A stretch of 64,000 bases of DNA from an uncultured Candidatus Melainabacteria bacterium (GCA_934754775.1 CAKVIM010000006.1:40695-104694), one strand, 5' to 3'. Counted from the stretch's first letter, positions 53,150 through 61,289 are shown. Numbers and translations are program-made. The notes: generated by a model from the sequence alone, not told the origin.

Positions 53150-53214
53150 ACACCCAACCAAAAATTTTGTTTTGTTGGAGCATAAACCCCAAGCTATGTA
53201 TTTGTCCCTACGGG

Positions 53215-53252
53215 ATAACACCTCACCCTAACCCTCTCCTGCAAGGAGAGGG
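53215..53252. repeat. CACCTCACCC/GGAGAGGG repeat module
   Basis: CACCTCACCC followed by the hairpin CCCTCTCCT-GCA-AGGAGAGGG, the same module as at 48.0, 48.26 and 52.1 kb, between argS and the TonB-like gene. Confidence 0.8.
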
Positions 53253-53274
53253 TATTAAAAAAATTTACCCCTAT

Positions 53275-55011
53275 TTACATTTTTTCTGGAGCGGAAACTG
53301 CCAAAATATCAAGAGCGTTCTTTAATGTTGTCTTTATAGCAACCATCAAAGCAAGTCTTGATTTCATCAATTCTTTATCTTCACAGATAACTCTGTTTGA
53401 ATTATAGAATGAATGGAATTCTGCAGCTAGTTCTTGAACATATCTGCAAATAGTGTAAACCGTTCTATTTTGAGCAGATAGAATGATTACTGACTTGAAC
53501 TCTTCCAACTTAAGAATAAGTGATTTTGCAGTATCAGCCGTTTTCAAAACCAAATCCTTATCAAAGTTTGCAATCAACTCATCCAATTCTTTTTGTGTCA
53601 TCGGAGCCGGAGTTTTTTCGCCGGTCTCAGTGTTAAGTTTTTCATTTACAGCATTTCTCAATATTGAGCAAACTCTTGCATAAGCGTATTGAACATAAAA
53701 CACAGGATTTTCATCTGTTGAACGTTTCGCTAGCTCAATATCAAAATCAAGTGTCATATCAATATTACGCATTTCCATCCAGTAACGAGTTGCATCAATT
53801 CCAACTTCTTCAATCAAGTCATCCAAGGTAACCATGTTTTTACGTTTACCCATACGTACTTCTTCGCCGTTTACAACAAGATTTACAAGCTGACCCAAAA
53901 GTACTTCCAATTTATTAGGGTCATAACCTAAAGCTTCTATAGAAGCCTTAACACGTGCTACATAGCCGTGGTGGTCAGCACCCCAAATATTGATTAATCT
54001 ATCATATCCACGTCTTAATTTGTCGATATGATAAGCAATATCAGCAGTTAAATATGTATTTGAGCCATCAGCTTTTTTGATAACTCTATCTTGGTCGTCA
54101 CCAAATTCAGAAGATTTGAACCACATCGCACCTTCTTTTTCATAAAGCATACCTTTTTCGGTTAATTCTCTGTAACTAGCTTCGACTTTGCCTGATTTAT
54201 GCAAATCAAGTTCTGAATAGAAGTTGTCAAAATGAACTCTAAACTCTTCAAGAAGCTTCTTCTGGCAAGCTTCCATCTCTTTTTTAGCAAAATCAGAAAA
54301 TATTTTTACATCAAGTGCGTCAACATCAGCACCAGTCTTAACTTCAGCAATTTTGTCCGCTAAAAATTTCTTCGCAACCGGAATCAAATAATCTCCGGGG
54401 TAGAAATTTTTTCTTTCAATTTCGTCTGTCGGGAAGTCAACATTTTCGCCGAGTTCCTGTTTTACTCTGATTTTAAGCGAGTTGCCCAACTTGTTGATTT
54501 GGCTTCCTGCATCATTTATATAGAATTCTTGATAAACTTCGTGACCATAGAATTTTAGCAAGTTAGCCAAAGCACTGCCCATTGCAGCCCAGCGTCCGTG
54601 ACCGATATGGAAAGGACCGGTCGGATTTGCTGAAACATATTCAAGCAAGATTTTTTCTGTCGAAACATTTTCCGGACGTCCGTAATTTTCCTTCTTTATC
54701 AAAATTTCTGAAATAACATTTGCTAAAAGTGCATTCTCTATCTTGAAGTTAATAAACCCGCCAACCACTGACACTGAGTAGTTTTTCTGAGAAAGATTCT
54801 TAACAATTGCATTCGCAATCATCGGTGGAGCAATTTTTGCAGAACGAGCAAGAGAAGAAACATTCACCGCAAAATCACCGAATTCAGGATTTTTCGGTTT
54901 TTCCATAATAAGAGAAAAGTCATCATTTGAGCTCATTTGCCCAAGCTCTTTAGCTTCAATAGCTTTTGCTATACCGTTTTTAACTTCGTTTAGAAAAAAA
55001 TCTTTTAACAT
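53275..55011 (-). CDS. argS: arginine--tRNA ligase
   Basis: Class I aminoacyl-tRNA synthetase charging tRNA-Arg. The 578 residues are full length: ANPTGPFHIGHGRWAAMGSA carries the HIGH motif (~residue 135), IYGAD-like region NIWGADHHGYVARVKASIEA, the KMSK position reads MGKRKNMVTLDDLI (KMSK is often degenerate in ArgRS) and the C-terminal anticodon domain has LLALMVAIK-type helices. GAGG lies before the ATG. No partner; it is followed by repeats. Confidence 0.97.
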   Translation of the reverse strand: MLKDFFLNEVKNGIAKAIEAKELGQMSSNDDFSLIMEKPKNPEFGDFAVNVSSLARSAKIAPPMIANAIVKNLSQKNYSVSVVGGFINFKIENALLANVISEILIKKENYGRPENVSTEKILLEYVSANPTGPFHIGHGRWAAMGSALANLLKFYGHEVYQEFYINDAGSQINKLGNSLKIRVKQELGENVDFPTDEIERKNFYPGDYLIPVAKKFLADKIAEVKTGADVDALDVKIFSDFAKKEMEACQKKLLEEFRVHFDNFYSELDLHKSGKVEASYRELTEKGMLYEKEGAMWFKSSEFGDDQDRVIKKADGSNTYLTADIAYHIDKLRRGYDRLINIWGADHHGYVARVKASIEALGYDPNKLEVLLGQLVNLVVNGEEVRMGKRKNMVTLDDLIEEVGIDATRYWMEMRNIDMTLDFDIELAKRSTDENPVFYVQYAYARVCSILRNAVNEKLNTETGEKTPAPMTQKELDELIANFDKDLVLKTADTAKSLILKLEEFKSVIILSAQNRTVYTICRYVQELAAEFHSFYNSNRVICEDKELMKSRLALMVAIKTTLKNALDILAVSAPEKM

Positions 55012-55075
55012 ATCATCCTCACTTATTCTATCGTTGATTTAAGTATAGGATAAACAGGTCAAAATGTATAGCAGA

Positions 55076-56416
55076 CTATTTACACTTGCCGCAGAATACT
55101 TTTGCCACATATTGGACAAGTATCAAGAATTCCCAAACAATATGTCTGTGCTTAATATAGTACAAGTCATATTCAAGACGCTCTTCCGCAGTAGGTTCGC
55201 AGACATTAACCTGCTGCCAACCGCACCAACCGGGGTGAACCCAGTTTCTGCATTCCCAGAACGCCATTTTTTCTTTATTCTTGTAATAAACTTCTTCTCT
55301 AACAGGACGTGGACCGATTATACTCATCTCACCACGCAAAACATTTATCATCTGAGGAAGTTCATCAATATGAAACTTACGCAAAACCTTGCAGAACGGG
55401 ATAATGCGTTTGTCATCAGCGTGAACTTCATCCAAATCATCGTCAAAATTTTCACCAACAGTATCTTGATACATCGTTCTAAACTTAATCATCTTGAACG
55501 GTTTGCCGAATTTTCCTATTCTTGTTTGGAAGAAGAAAATCGGACCTAAATCAGAAAGCTTTATGCCAATCATTGCAATTATTGAAAGCGGCAAAGTCAC
55601 TATCATTATCAAAAGCGAGCAAACAATGTCGCAAAAACGCTTCAAATACGCATACAACAAAGCTTTTTTGCGTACACAATTATAGAACAACCAGTTCACG
55701 GTCATTTTTGATACAAAATACCTGTGAGTGATTTTTTCGTAAAACTTCGGCATTCTCCAAACCTTTACACCAAGAGGGATACCCTTAACCAAATCAGTCA
55801 ATGTATCAGCATCCATTCTGGTTTTAACCGCCACAATTACAAGTTTAACGTTATTATCCTTAATTACGGCTTCTGAATCACAAGTAAGCCCCAATATCGG
55901 GATTGTTGAATCTTCATCCTCAATTGAGTTCATATTATCATCCAAGAACCCAACAACTTTCAAGCCTAATTCAGGTCTTGACTGGATTTCTTCAGCTATA
56001 AGTTTACCATCTTGCCCCGCACCAACAATTAGAACATTTTTTGTTGTGTGGAATGCTTTAATATAAAGGCAAGCAACAATTTTAAACGCTAAAATGCATA
56101 CAAAAACAGTAAAACCGATAAAGGAATAAAGTATTAATGTAATTGGGTTATAATCGATTAAAAGAATCGGCAGCCCAGCCAAAATGGTTGCTACAGCCGT
56201 GCATTCAAATAATTTGTATATTTCTTTTAAGGTGCAAGTTCGCTCGTTATAATATCCTTTGGCATAAAATACGAACATAAATACTGCCAAAAACCATACC
56301 ACAGTTACCGCAAACTTCAGCCACGAGCCTGTAATGTCCATAAACACAAGCACGGATATTAATGCTATAATCAACGCATCAGCAACTATATTAACGGGTT
56401 TTGGTAAAACAGTCAT
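55076..56416 (-). CDS. polyprenyl glycosylphosphotransferase (WcaJ/EpsL-type)
   Basis: Initiating sugar-1-phosphate transferase for exopolysaccharide or O-antigen synthesis, attaching a sugar phosphate to undecaprenyl phosphate. Topology: four N-terminal helices, a cytosolic Rossmann-like CoA_binding_3 domain (TKNVLIVGAGQDGKLIAEEI, ~125-145), a further helix, and the C-terminal catalytic bac_transf domain with FFFQTRIGKFGKPFKMIKFR (~300) and HIDELPQMINVLRGEMSIIG (DELPQ, ~355) and GPRPVREEVYY. Length 446 fits. AAGGAG precedes the ATG. With WecB it points to a surface polysaccharide pathway. Confidence 0.93.
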   Translation of the reverse strand: MTVLPKPVNIVADALIIALISVLVFMDITGSWLKFAVTVVWFLAVFMFVFYAKGYYNERTCTLKEIYKLFECTAVATILAGLPILLIDYNPITLILYSFIGFTVFVCILAFKIVACLYIKAFHTTKNVLIVGAGQDGKLIAEEIQSRPELGLKVVGFLDDNMNSIEDEDSTIPILGLTCDSEAVIKDNNVKLVIVAVKTRMDADTLTDLVKGIPLGVKVWRMPKFYEKITHRYFVSKMTVNWLFYNCVRKKALLYAYLKRFCDIVCSLLIMIVTLPLSIIAMIGIKLSDLGPIFFFQTRIGKFGKPFKMIKFRTMYQDTVGENFDDDLDEVHADDKRIIPFCKVLRKFHIDELPQMINVLRGEMSIIGPRPVREEVYYKNKEKMAFWECRNWVHPGWCGWQQVNVCEPTAEERLEYDLYYIKHRHIVWEFLILVQYVAKVFCGKCK

Positions 56417-56493
56417 AAAAGCTCCTTCAAGTTAAACACTTTCGCCTTATTCATTATAACATATTATTTATAATTTTTGTTAGAATTTTAATT

Positions 56494-56949
56494 CTAAACA
56501 CCATCAGGAATCTTCGGAGCTTCAACGTCCGCAATCATCTTGTAAACGCCTTCTGCCTCGTCGAAAGTCATACCTTCGTCGCATCGTATTGAATAATAGC
56601 CTGATTCCGCACCAAAATAGAACAAGAAAATTTTATTGTCCTTAATTAAAGCTTCAGCTGAAACGCAATCAACAAAGCATATTTCTTGCCATTCCGGTCT
56701 GTTATCGGTTTTGAATTCTGAGCTGGATTTAGTAAGAACCACATTTCTGACTTCATCTAGCGGATAAAAAACAGCTAGCATACCTCTTTTAGCCTTCACC
56801 TGATAGTTAGAAAGTACTAACGGAAAGCCAAATCCCGCAATTTTTGATGCACAATTCAGATTATCGAAGCAATAAATCCAAGGGTTGATAATAAATGCAC
56901 AAATAATAATTAAGACGATTAGAGCAAATTTTTTCACTACACACCTCAT
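56494..56949 (-). CDS. hypothetical anchored protein
   Basis: A ~151-aa protein with an N-terminal hydrophobic helix (KKFALIVLIIICAFIINPWI), so membrane-anchored or secreted, then a small mixed domain with Cys residues (YCFDNLNCASKIAGFGFPLV, ICFVDCVSAEALIKDNKIFL, YSIRCDEGMTFDEAEGVYKM). Possible starts are ATG 56955, ATG 56949 and GTG 56937; GAGGTG at 56942-56947 would serve the GTG. No family is recognised. It is upstream of the glycosyltransferase on the same strand, 78 bases away. Confidence 0.6.
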   Translation of the reverse strand: MRCVVKKFALIVLIIICAFIINPWIYCFDNLNCASKIAGFGFPLVLSNYQVKAKRGMLAVFYPLDEVRNVVLTKSSSEFKTDNRPEWQEICFVDCVSAEALIKDNKIFLFYFGAESGYYSIRCDEGMTFDEAEGVYKMIADVEAPKIPDGV

Positions 56950-56996
56950 TTTCAAACCAATATTAGCCGATTAGAAAGGTCATGTCAATAATTTTC

Positions 56997-57016
56997 GTTG
57001 GGGTAGAAACCCCAAC
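56997..57016. repeat. GTTGGGG palindrome
   Basis: GTTGGGGT-AGAA-ACCCCAAC, relative of the palindrome at 22477, upstream of ogt. Confidence 0.75.
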
Positions 57017-57053
57017 CTACTTTGACATATAATAATAAAAAAGGATTATCGGA

Positions 57054-57632
57054 ATGTATTACAAAACGACTTGCTACACGCCGATTGGGGAGATTACAAT
57101 TGCGTGCAACGAACAAGAAAAAATAGTCGGGCTTTGGCTTGCCGGACAAAAATATTTTGGCGGCACAATTGAATCTGAAATCGTAGAAAATAACGAACTT
57201 AAGACATTTAAAACGACTAAAAATTGGCTCGACAGGTATTTTAAAGGGGAAAAGCCAGCAATTTCAGAGCTTCCACTTGCACCAATCGGAAATGCGTTCA
57301 GACAAAGAGTTTGGCAGTTACTCTGCGAAATCCCGTACGGCGAAATTTGCACTTATAGTGACATTGCAAAAATTATCGCTCAAGAACAAGGCAAAACAAA
57401 AATGTCTGCACAAGCTATAGGCGGAGCTGTCGGGCATAATCCGATTTCTATTATTATTCCATGCCACAGAGTGGTCGGGAAAAACGGCAGTCTAACCGGT
57501 TACGCAGGCGGAATAAAAACAAAGATAAAACTACTTGAACACGAAAAAGTGGACATGGAAAAGTTATTCACCCCCCAAAAAGTCGCACCGCACCATAAAA
57601 ACACATACAGCTTGCCCCCTTTTTACAGGTGA
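57054..57632 (+). CDS. ogt: methylated-DNA--protein-cysteine methyltransferase
   Basis: A suicide DNA-repair enzyme that transfers the methyl group from O6-methylguanine to its own cysteine. The 192 residues have the N-terminal ribonuclease-H-like part, the helix-turn-helix region (RQRVWQLLCEIPYGEICTYS, ~83-102), AQAIGGAVGHNPISIIIPCH with the acceptor Cys in PCHRVVGKNGSLTGYAGG (~141), and a ~25-residue C-terminal extension (MEKLFTPQKVAPHHKN) beyond the usual ~165 residues. It is convergent with the WYL island, which may also concern DNA damage. Confidence 0.94.
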   Translation: MYYKTTCYTPIGEITIACNEQEKIVGLWLAGQKYFGGTIESEIVENNELKTFKTTKNWLDRYFKGEKPAISELPLAPIGNAFRQRVWQLLCEIPYGEICTYSDIAKIIAQEQGKTKMSAQAIGGAVGHNPISIIIPCHRVVGKNGSLTGYAGGIKTKIKLLEHEKVDMEKLFTPQKVAPHHKNTYSLPPFYR

Positions 57633-57695
57633 TTTAACTATCGTGAGGGATAAATTCATGCCCGATACTTTTAATCTCAAAAAAATGTATACATT

Positions 57696-58328
57696 TTAAA
57701 TTCTATCAATAGTTAAACTTTTACCATTTAGTACAACTTTTGCTTTTCCGTCGTAAAAATTATCTGCCTTATCATAAATTATTGGAATTACAATTTTTCC
57801 TTCATGATTTATATATCCATATTTATTATTAAATTTTACATAAGCTAAACCGTCCCAAAATAAAAATTGTTCTTGGTACTTAGGCTCTATCCAATCTGTA
57901 AAATCTTGATTCAATGCACCAAATCTATAATTTTTAGAAACCGAAATATATTTTTTGCCGGTTCCAACATCTTCGCATTGTTCCATAAAATCATAAACGA
58001 ATGGTACAATTAATTTCCCATTTTTATTTAATATGCCAAACTTACGAGTTTCAATATCACCCACAAGCCACAAGTCATTTCCCCAATATGAAACTTTAAA
58101 ATATTTAAAAATAGATGTCAAAGATGAATTTTTCGCTCTTATTTTTTCACATTCTTTTTGAGTTTGATATTTTATTTCTTCAGCTTCAAGTCTGATAGCT
58201 CTTAATAGTGCAGATTCCTTTAAAAGATTTTCTTTTTGAATTTCAGCTTCTTCAATAATTTTGCTAGCTTTTGTGTTAGCTTCTGCCAATATTTTATCTT
58301 CTATTTTTTTGATTACCTTTTTTAACAT
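57696..58328 (-). CDS. coiled-coil WG-repeat protein
   Basis: A 210-aa protein: an N-terminal coiled coil (~residues 1-65, IIEEAEIQKENLLKESALLR) followed by WG beta-hairpin repeats (RKFGILNKNGKLIVPFVYDF, YRFGALNQDFTDWIEPKYQE, NKYGYINHEGKIVIPIIYDK). WG repeats are protein-interaction or ligand-binding modules of unknown function. The ATG at 58328 is preceded by AAAGGAG; the frame extending to 58367 has no site. It has its own promoter and operator (58371-58387) and is the last unit of the WYL island. A membrane or effector role is possible but unproven. Confidence 0.75.
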   Translation of the reverse strand: MLKKVIKKIEDKILAEANTKASKIIEEAEIQKENLLKESALLRAIRLEAEEIKYQTQKECEKIRAKNSSLTSIFKYFKVSYWGNDLWLVGDIETRKFGILNKNGKLIVPFVYDFMEQCEDVGTGKKYISVSKNYRFGALNQDFTDWIEPKYQEQFLFWDGLAYVKFNNKYGYINHEGKIVIPIIYDKADNFYDGKAKVVLNGKSLTIDRI

Positions 58329-58370
58329 AAATATTCTCCTTTGCTTGTATCTTAATAATACAAACAAATT

Positions 58371-58387
58371 GCGACATATTTTGTCGG
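58371..58387 (-). promoter_or_regulatory. operator site 1 of the WYL island
   Basis: On the minus strand CCGACAA-AAT-ATGTCGC, two mismatches from the perfect arms, then 10 bases and a -10 TATTAT (58355-58360) before the WG gene. Confidence 0.65.
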
Positions 58388-58400
58388 AGTATAAATTTGG

Positions 58401-59378
58401 CTATTTATATAAATTTAGAATTTGTGTAAGGCTATTTTTGTACTCGCAAATTAACTCTTTAGGAGATATGATTTTTACTTTATCTTCCCATTTATATAGA
58501 TTCCAACAAATTTCTGTCATACCACTTGCCAAAAATCTTACTGTTATAGAGCCATCGCTATTTTCTATTTGTTTTTGAGTTGGATGGAAATAATAATTCA
58601 GAACATCATCCCTAACACTTTTATCAAACAATAATTCAATTTTCTCCGGTTTAGAATTAAATATTCCAAAAGATTGCTCCGAATATTGCTTTAAATCAAA
58701 GGTTTCATCTTTTTCAAAAAACTCATCAAGTTTTTCTAAGTTTTTAATCTTTGAAATTGAATATTTTAAAATTTCTTTTGAATACTCATCAAAACCTACC
58801 AAATAGTTCTTTTCCCAATATTGAATACCATAAGGGTGAATAGTAGCTTTAAATTTGTATCCACTAGAATTTGTGTAATCAAATTGTAATTTTTTTTGTT
58901 CTAAAATAGCTTGTGATATTATTTCGTAAGTTTTTGGTTCAGTATTTTCTTTTGAATACTGTCTTATAGCACATCCTTGTGATTCTAGTAAATATTGAAT
59001 ATCTGTTTCAAGAGAATTTGATGATTTTGGATTAATTGATTTAATTTTAGATATCAATTTTTCAAGTTTATCTTTTCTTGTATTATCATTAATTAATTCT
59101 TTTAATTGCTCTAACAAACAAAAATCATCGCTGGAAAAATTTATTAATGGATTAATTGTGCCTTTTTTCAGTCTAAAATGTTTCTTTCTATCGGTTGGAT
59201 TTTCAACAACTTCAATTTTATCTCCAAACTGTTCGACTAAAACTGACATCATGCGTTCTAGTCTTCTGCGATTGAAGCCATACATTTCTTGCAACTCATC
59301 ATAAGTTTTTCCGGTATATGAATTTTGCAAAACCAATAATAAATCTAATAATTCGTTTAATTTTTCCGGTCTTGTCAT
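58401..59378 (-). CDS. WYL-domain transcriptional regulator
   Basis: A 325-aa regulator: N-terminal winged helix (~8-62, NELLDLLLVLQNSYTGKTYD, YGFNRRRLERMMSVLVEQFG), a helical linker, a WYL domain (~145-225, ILEQKKLQFDYTNSSGYKFK, HPYGIQYWEKNYLVGFDEYS) and the C-terminal WCX extension (RFLASGMTEICWNLYKWEDK). WYL domains bind nucleic acid ligands; PafBC and DriD respond to ssDNA during DNA damage. Its ATG follows the HNH stop codon directly (TAG-ATG) with GAGGTG upstream, so HNH and WYL are one operon under operator site 2, which suggests autoregulation. The function within the island is inferred. Confidence 0.9.
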   Translation of the reverse strand: MTRPEKLNELLDLLLVLQNSYTGKTYDELQEMYGFNRRRLERMMSVLVEQFGDKIEVVENPTDRKKHFRLKKGTINPLINFSSDDFCLLEQLKELINDNTRKDKLEKLISKIKSINPKSSNSLETDIQYLLESQGCAIRQYSKENTEPKTYEIISQAILEQKKLQFDYTNSSGYKFKATIHPYGIQYWEKNYLVGFDEYSKEILKYSISKIKNLEKLDEFFEKDETFDLKQYSEQSFGIFNSKPEKIELLFDKSVRDDVLNYYFHPTQKQIENSDGSITVRFLASGMTEICWNLYKWEDKVKIISPKELICEYKNSLTQILNLYK

Positions 59379-59918
59379 CTATTTTGAATGCACCTCTTTA
59401 TGTTCACATTTGGTCAAATAAGTTAAGTTAGCTGCACTATTGTTATATCCATCATTATCTTTATGATGAATCTCAATAGGACATTTTTCACATTTTGGGC
59501 ATAGTTTTGGCTTCTCGCACCAAACTTTTGCAACTAATTGGTAAACGTATTTGTATTGTTCATCAGGAATTTCTGTCCAAAGTTCTTTATGTTTCTCTTT
59601 ATCAATTTGAAGATATCCTTTTATTGTTTTGTTGTCATTGTCTGAATTTTTTACTTCTTCAACTTGGTGTAAAATTTCATCATTATATTTAATTCTACCT
59701 AGATTGCTAACATATAGTGTTATTCTTTTTTTTCTGCCGTCTATATTTAGTGGTTCAAAATTTTCATTATTTAGTTCTTCACTTGTTGTATCAAAGGTCG
59801 GATATTTCTTGAGTTCATCAGGATTTTTAAGTTGTCCGTTTGAATCTGTGTACTGCTTATTTATTTCCTCTTTGCTCTTTAATAAGCTCTTTAAATTTTG
59901 AATATCAATGTCTGTCAT
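59379..59918 (-). CDS. HNH endonuclease-like protein
   Basis: A 179-aa protein with a NUMOD4-like N-terminal part (LYVSNLGRIKYN, ~68) and an HNH-type nuclease or zinc module at the C-terminus: CPKCEKCPIEIHHKDNDGYN and NSAANLTYLTKCEHKEVHSK (~143-179), with the paired Cys, His-His and the Asn. It may cut DNA. The domain is at the very C-terminus, so activity needs checking. It is the first gene of the HNH-WYL operon; operator site 2 lies 33 bases upstream. GGAG is the ribosome binding site. Confidence 0.8.
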   Translation of the reverse strand: MTDIDIQNLKSLLKSKEEINKQYTDSNGQLKNPDELKKYPTFDTTSEELNNENFEPLNIDGRKKRITLYVSNLGRIKYNDEILHQVEEVKNSDNDNKTIKGYLQIDKEKHKELWTEIPDEQYKYVYQLVAKVWCEKPKLCPKCEKCPIEIHHKDNDGYNNSAANLTYLTKCEHKEVHSK

Positions 59919-59951
59919 AATGTTATCTCCAAATAAATTTTACCACAAAAC

Positions 59952-59968
59952 CCGTCAAATATTGTCGG
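59952..59968 (-). promoter_or_regulatory. operator site 2 of the WYL island
   Basis: Minus strand CCGACAA-TAT-TTGACGG, one mismatch between arms, then 9 bases and -10 TAAAAT (59937-59942) before the HNH gene. It overlaps the last four codons and stop of the ATPase-like gene upstream. Confidence 0.7.
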
Positions 59969-60659
59969 GCAAATCAATTTCTTCAAATTCAAAATGTTTA
60001 TAATTGTATTTCAAGCTAAAAACGCCATAATCAAGATTTAAACTTTTCAGTGTCAACAGCGAATAAACATCATCGGCACTATGCTTTATATCAATAATTA
60101 CATCTGAAAAATATTTTACAGTTTTAAAGATAACAACATCATTCACAAAATCAGTATTACCTAAATTTACAAATAATATTGCTTTATATTCATATATTAA
60201 TTGTTTTAATTCTGCTAGTAGCTCGTTCTCTGGCAATTTGCCTAACGAAAAATTTTTCAAATTATCAATAAAAACATAATCAGGCTTTTGGGTTGCCAAA
60301 AGTCTTTTTAATTCTGTTAAATCCTTAATATTACTATCAGATAATGTTATATTCCATTTTTTTATTTCATTTTTTGATTTTTCAAAGTCACAATTTTTTG
60401 AATTGAGTGTAATTAATTCCATAAAAAATCTTTTTTCATAAAAATCATCTTTAAAATATAAACAGTTTTTATTGTCTATTGCAAATTGTTTTACTAAATT
60501 TAAAAATAATCTGCCACACATAGTACCAGAAAAAGTTATAATAGAGCCTTTATCACATTTTGATAATTCATTGTTTAAATATTCATATTGTGTTTTTATA
60601 GGTTCTTTTGATACTTTTGTCATTTCTTTAAATACTGTATCAATAATCAAATCATTCAT
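59955..60659 (-). CDS. DnaB/RecA-like ATPase fold protein with degraded Walker A
   Basis: A 234-aa protein resembling the C-terminal RecA-fold of DnaB helicase. A Walker A region occurs at ~residues 38-53 (GSIITFSGTMCGRLFLNLVK) but the GK[S/T] is replaced by Gly-Arg-Leu, so ATP hydrolysis is doubtful; Walker B is recognisable as YVFIDNLKNF (~133). A later strand ILFVNLGNTDFVND sits where DnaB has its sensor/loop. It lacks the DnaB N-terminal domain. It is the most upstream unit of the island, with operator site 3 and an AAAGGAG start site. It may be a phage- or helicase-derived sensor; alternatives are an inactive plasmid RepA-like protein. Confidence 0.65.
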   Translation of the reverse strand: MNDLIIDTVFKEMTKVSKEPIKTQYEYLNNELSKCDKGSIITFSGTMCGRLFLNLVKQFAIDNKNCLYFKDDFYEKRFFMELITLNSKNCDFEKSKNEIKKWNITLSDSNIKDLTELKRLLATQKPDYVFIDNLKNFSLGKLPENELLAELKQLIYEYKAILFVNLGNTDFVNDVVIFKTVKYFSDVIIDIKHSADDVYSLLTLKSLNLDYGVFSLKYNYKHFEFEEIDLPDNI

Positions 60660-60683
60660 AACGTCATCTCCTTTTATATTTTT

Positions 60684-60716
60684 ATAATAAAAGGTTAACC
60701 CGACAAATATTGTCGG
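60684..60716 (-). promoter_or_regulatory. operator site 3 with promoter -10 of the ATPase-like gene
   Basis: Perfect 7-3-7 palindrome CCGACAA-TAT-TTGTCGG (60700-60716), 10 bases, then TATTAT (60684-60689). The right half and -10 read TTGTCGGGT-N8-TATTAT, matching the mycobacterial RecA-NDp promoter pattern (TTGTCRGTG-N8-TAnnnT). Confidence 0.75.
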
Positions 60717-60797
60717 ATTATTTTTTTAATAAAATCGTTATAAACTAATATGATTTTCAAATTGAACTTTACACTCTAACCGCACCATAATAATTAA

Positions 60798-60827
60798 AAA
60801 CCGACCTGTGGTAGCACAGGTCGGTTA
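60798..60827 (-). terminator. intrinsic terminator of tRNA-Ser
   Basis: AACCGACCTGTG / CACAGGTCGGTT perfect stem with a 4-base loop, then T-run on the minus strand. Confidence 0.92.
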
Positions 60828-60832
60828 AAATT

Positions 60833-60922
60833 CGGAGACGGTGGGATTCGAACCCACGATACAGGTTGCCCCATATAACACCTTAGCAGGGTGCCGCCTT
60901 CAGCCTACTCGGCCACGTCTCC
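60833..60922 (-). tRNA. tRNA-Ser (anticodon GCT)
   Basis: Class II tRNA of 90 bases: acceptor GGAGACG/CGTCTCC, anticodon loop CTGCTAA (GCT), long variable arm, T loop TTCGAATCC region and discriminator G; CCA is not encoded. It reads codons AGC/AGU. It borders the WYL island, a common insertion position for accessory DNA. Confidence 0.95.
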
Positions 60923-60967
60923 TCGGCAACATATCTATGATAACACAAAACTTTTATTTTTCAAAAT

Positions 60968-60999
60968 AAAAATCCCGAAAAATTTTTATTCGGGATTCT
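60968..60999 (-). terminator. terminator of the 51-aa gene
   Basis: AATCCCGA / TCGGGATT stem with an A/T-rich loop, then TTTATTTT on the minus strand. Confidence 0.75.
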
Positions 61000-61036
61000 A
61001 AAATACTCTCAACTATCTTATTCCAAGACAGGTATG

Positions 61037-61192
61037 TTATTTCACAGCTTGCAGTTTTGTTTGAATTCCTGCTTCGGAATTAATCTGCATTGCGTTCGAA
61101 ATCGCCATCGTGCGTCGCTTTTTAGCTCCTCTTAATATAAATTCAACACCTGAAAAAGTGTTATTAGTCGGGGTAATAATCTTTTTTAACAT
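61037..61192 (-). CDS. 51-aa protein with N-terminal NNTFSG motif
   Basis: A small gene of 51 codons plus stop. The protein starts MLKKIITPTNNTFSGVEFIL and continues as a basic helix (RGAKKRRTMAISNAMQ) and a polar end. The NNTFSG segment is the same Asn-rich Phe-x-Gly pattern found at the N-terminus of much larger unassigned proteins here, so it is probably a minimal member of that set. AGGATAGGAT is its ribosome binding site and a terminator follows, so it looks like a real single-gene unit. Function unknown. Confidence 0.65.
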   Translation of the reverse strand: MLKKIITPTNNTFSGVEFILRGAKKRRTMAISNAMQINSEAGIQTKLQAVK

Positions 61193-61289
61193 ATCCTATC
61201 CTTTCCGATAAATGTATTTGTCCTTGTATTATACATATCGGCATTTTTTAGAAAAACTTTAGGATTTTAACAGAAAGTGTTACAAATGT

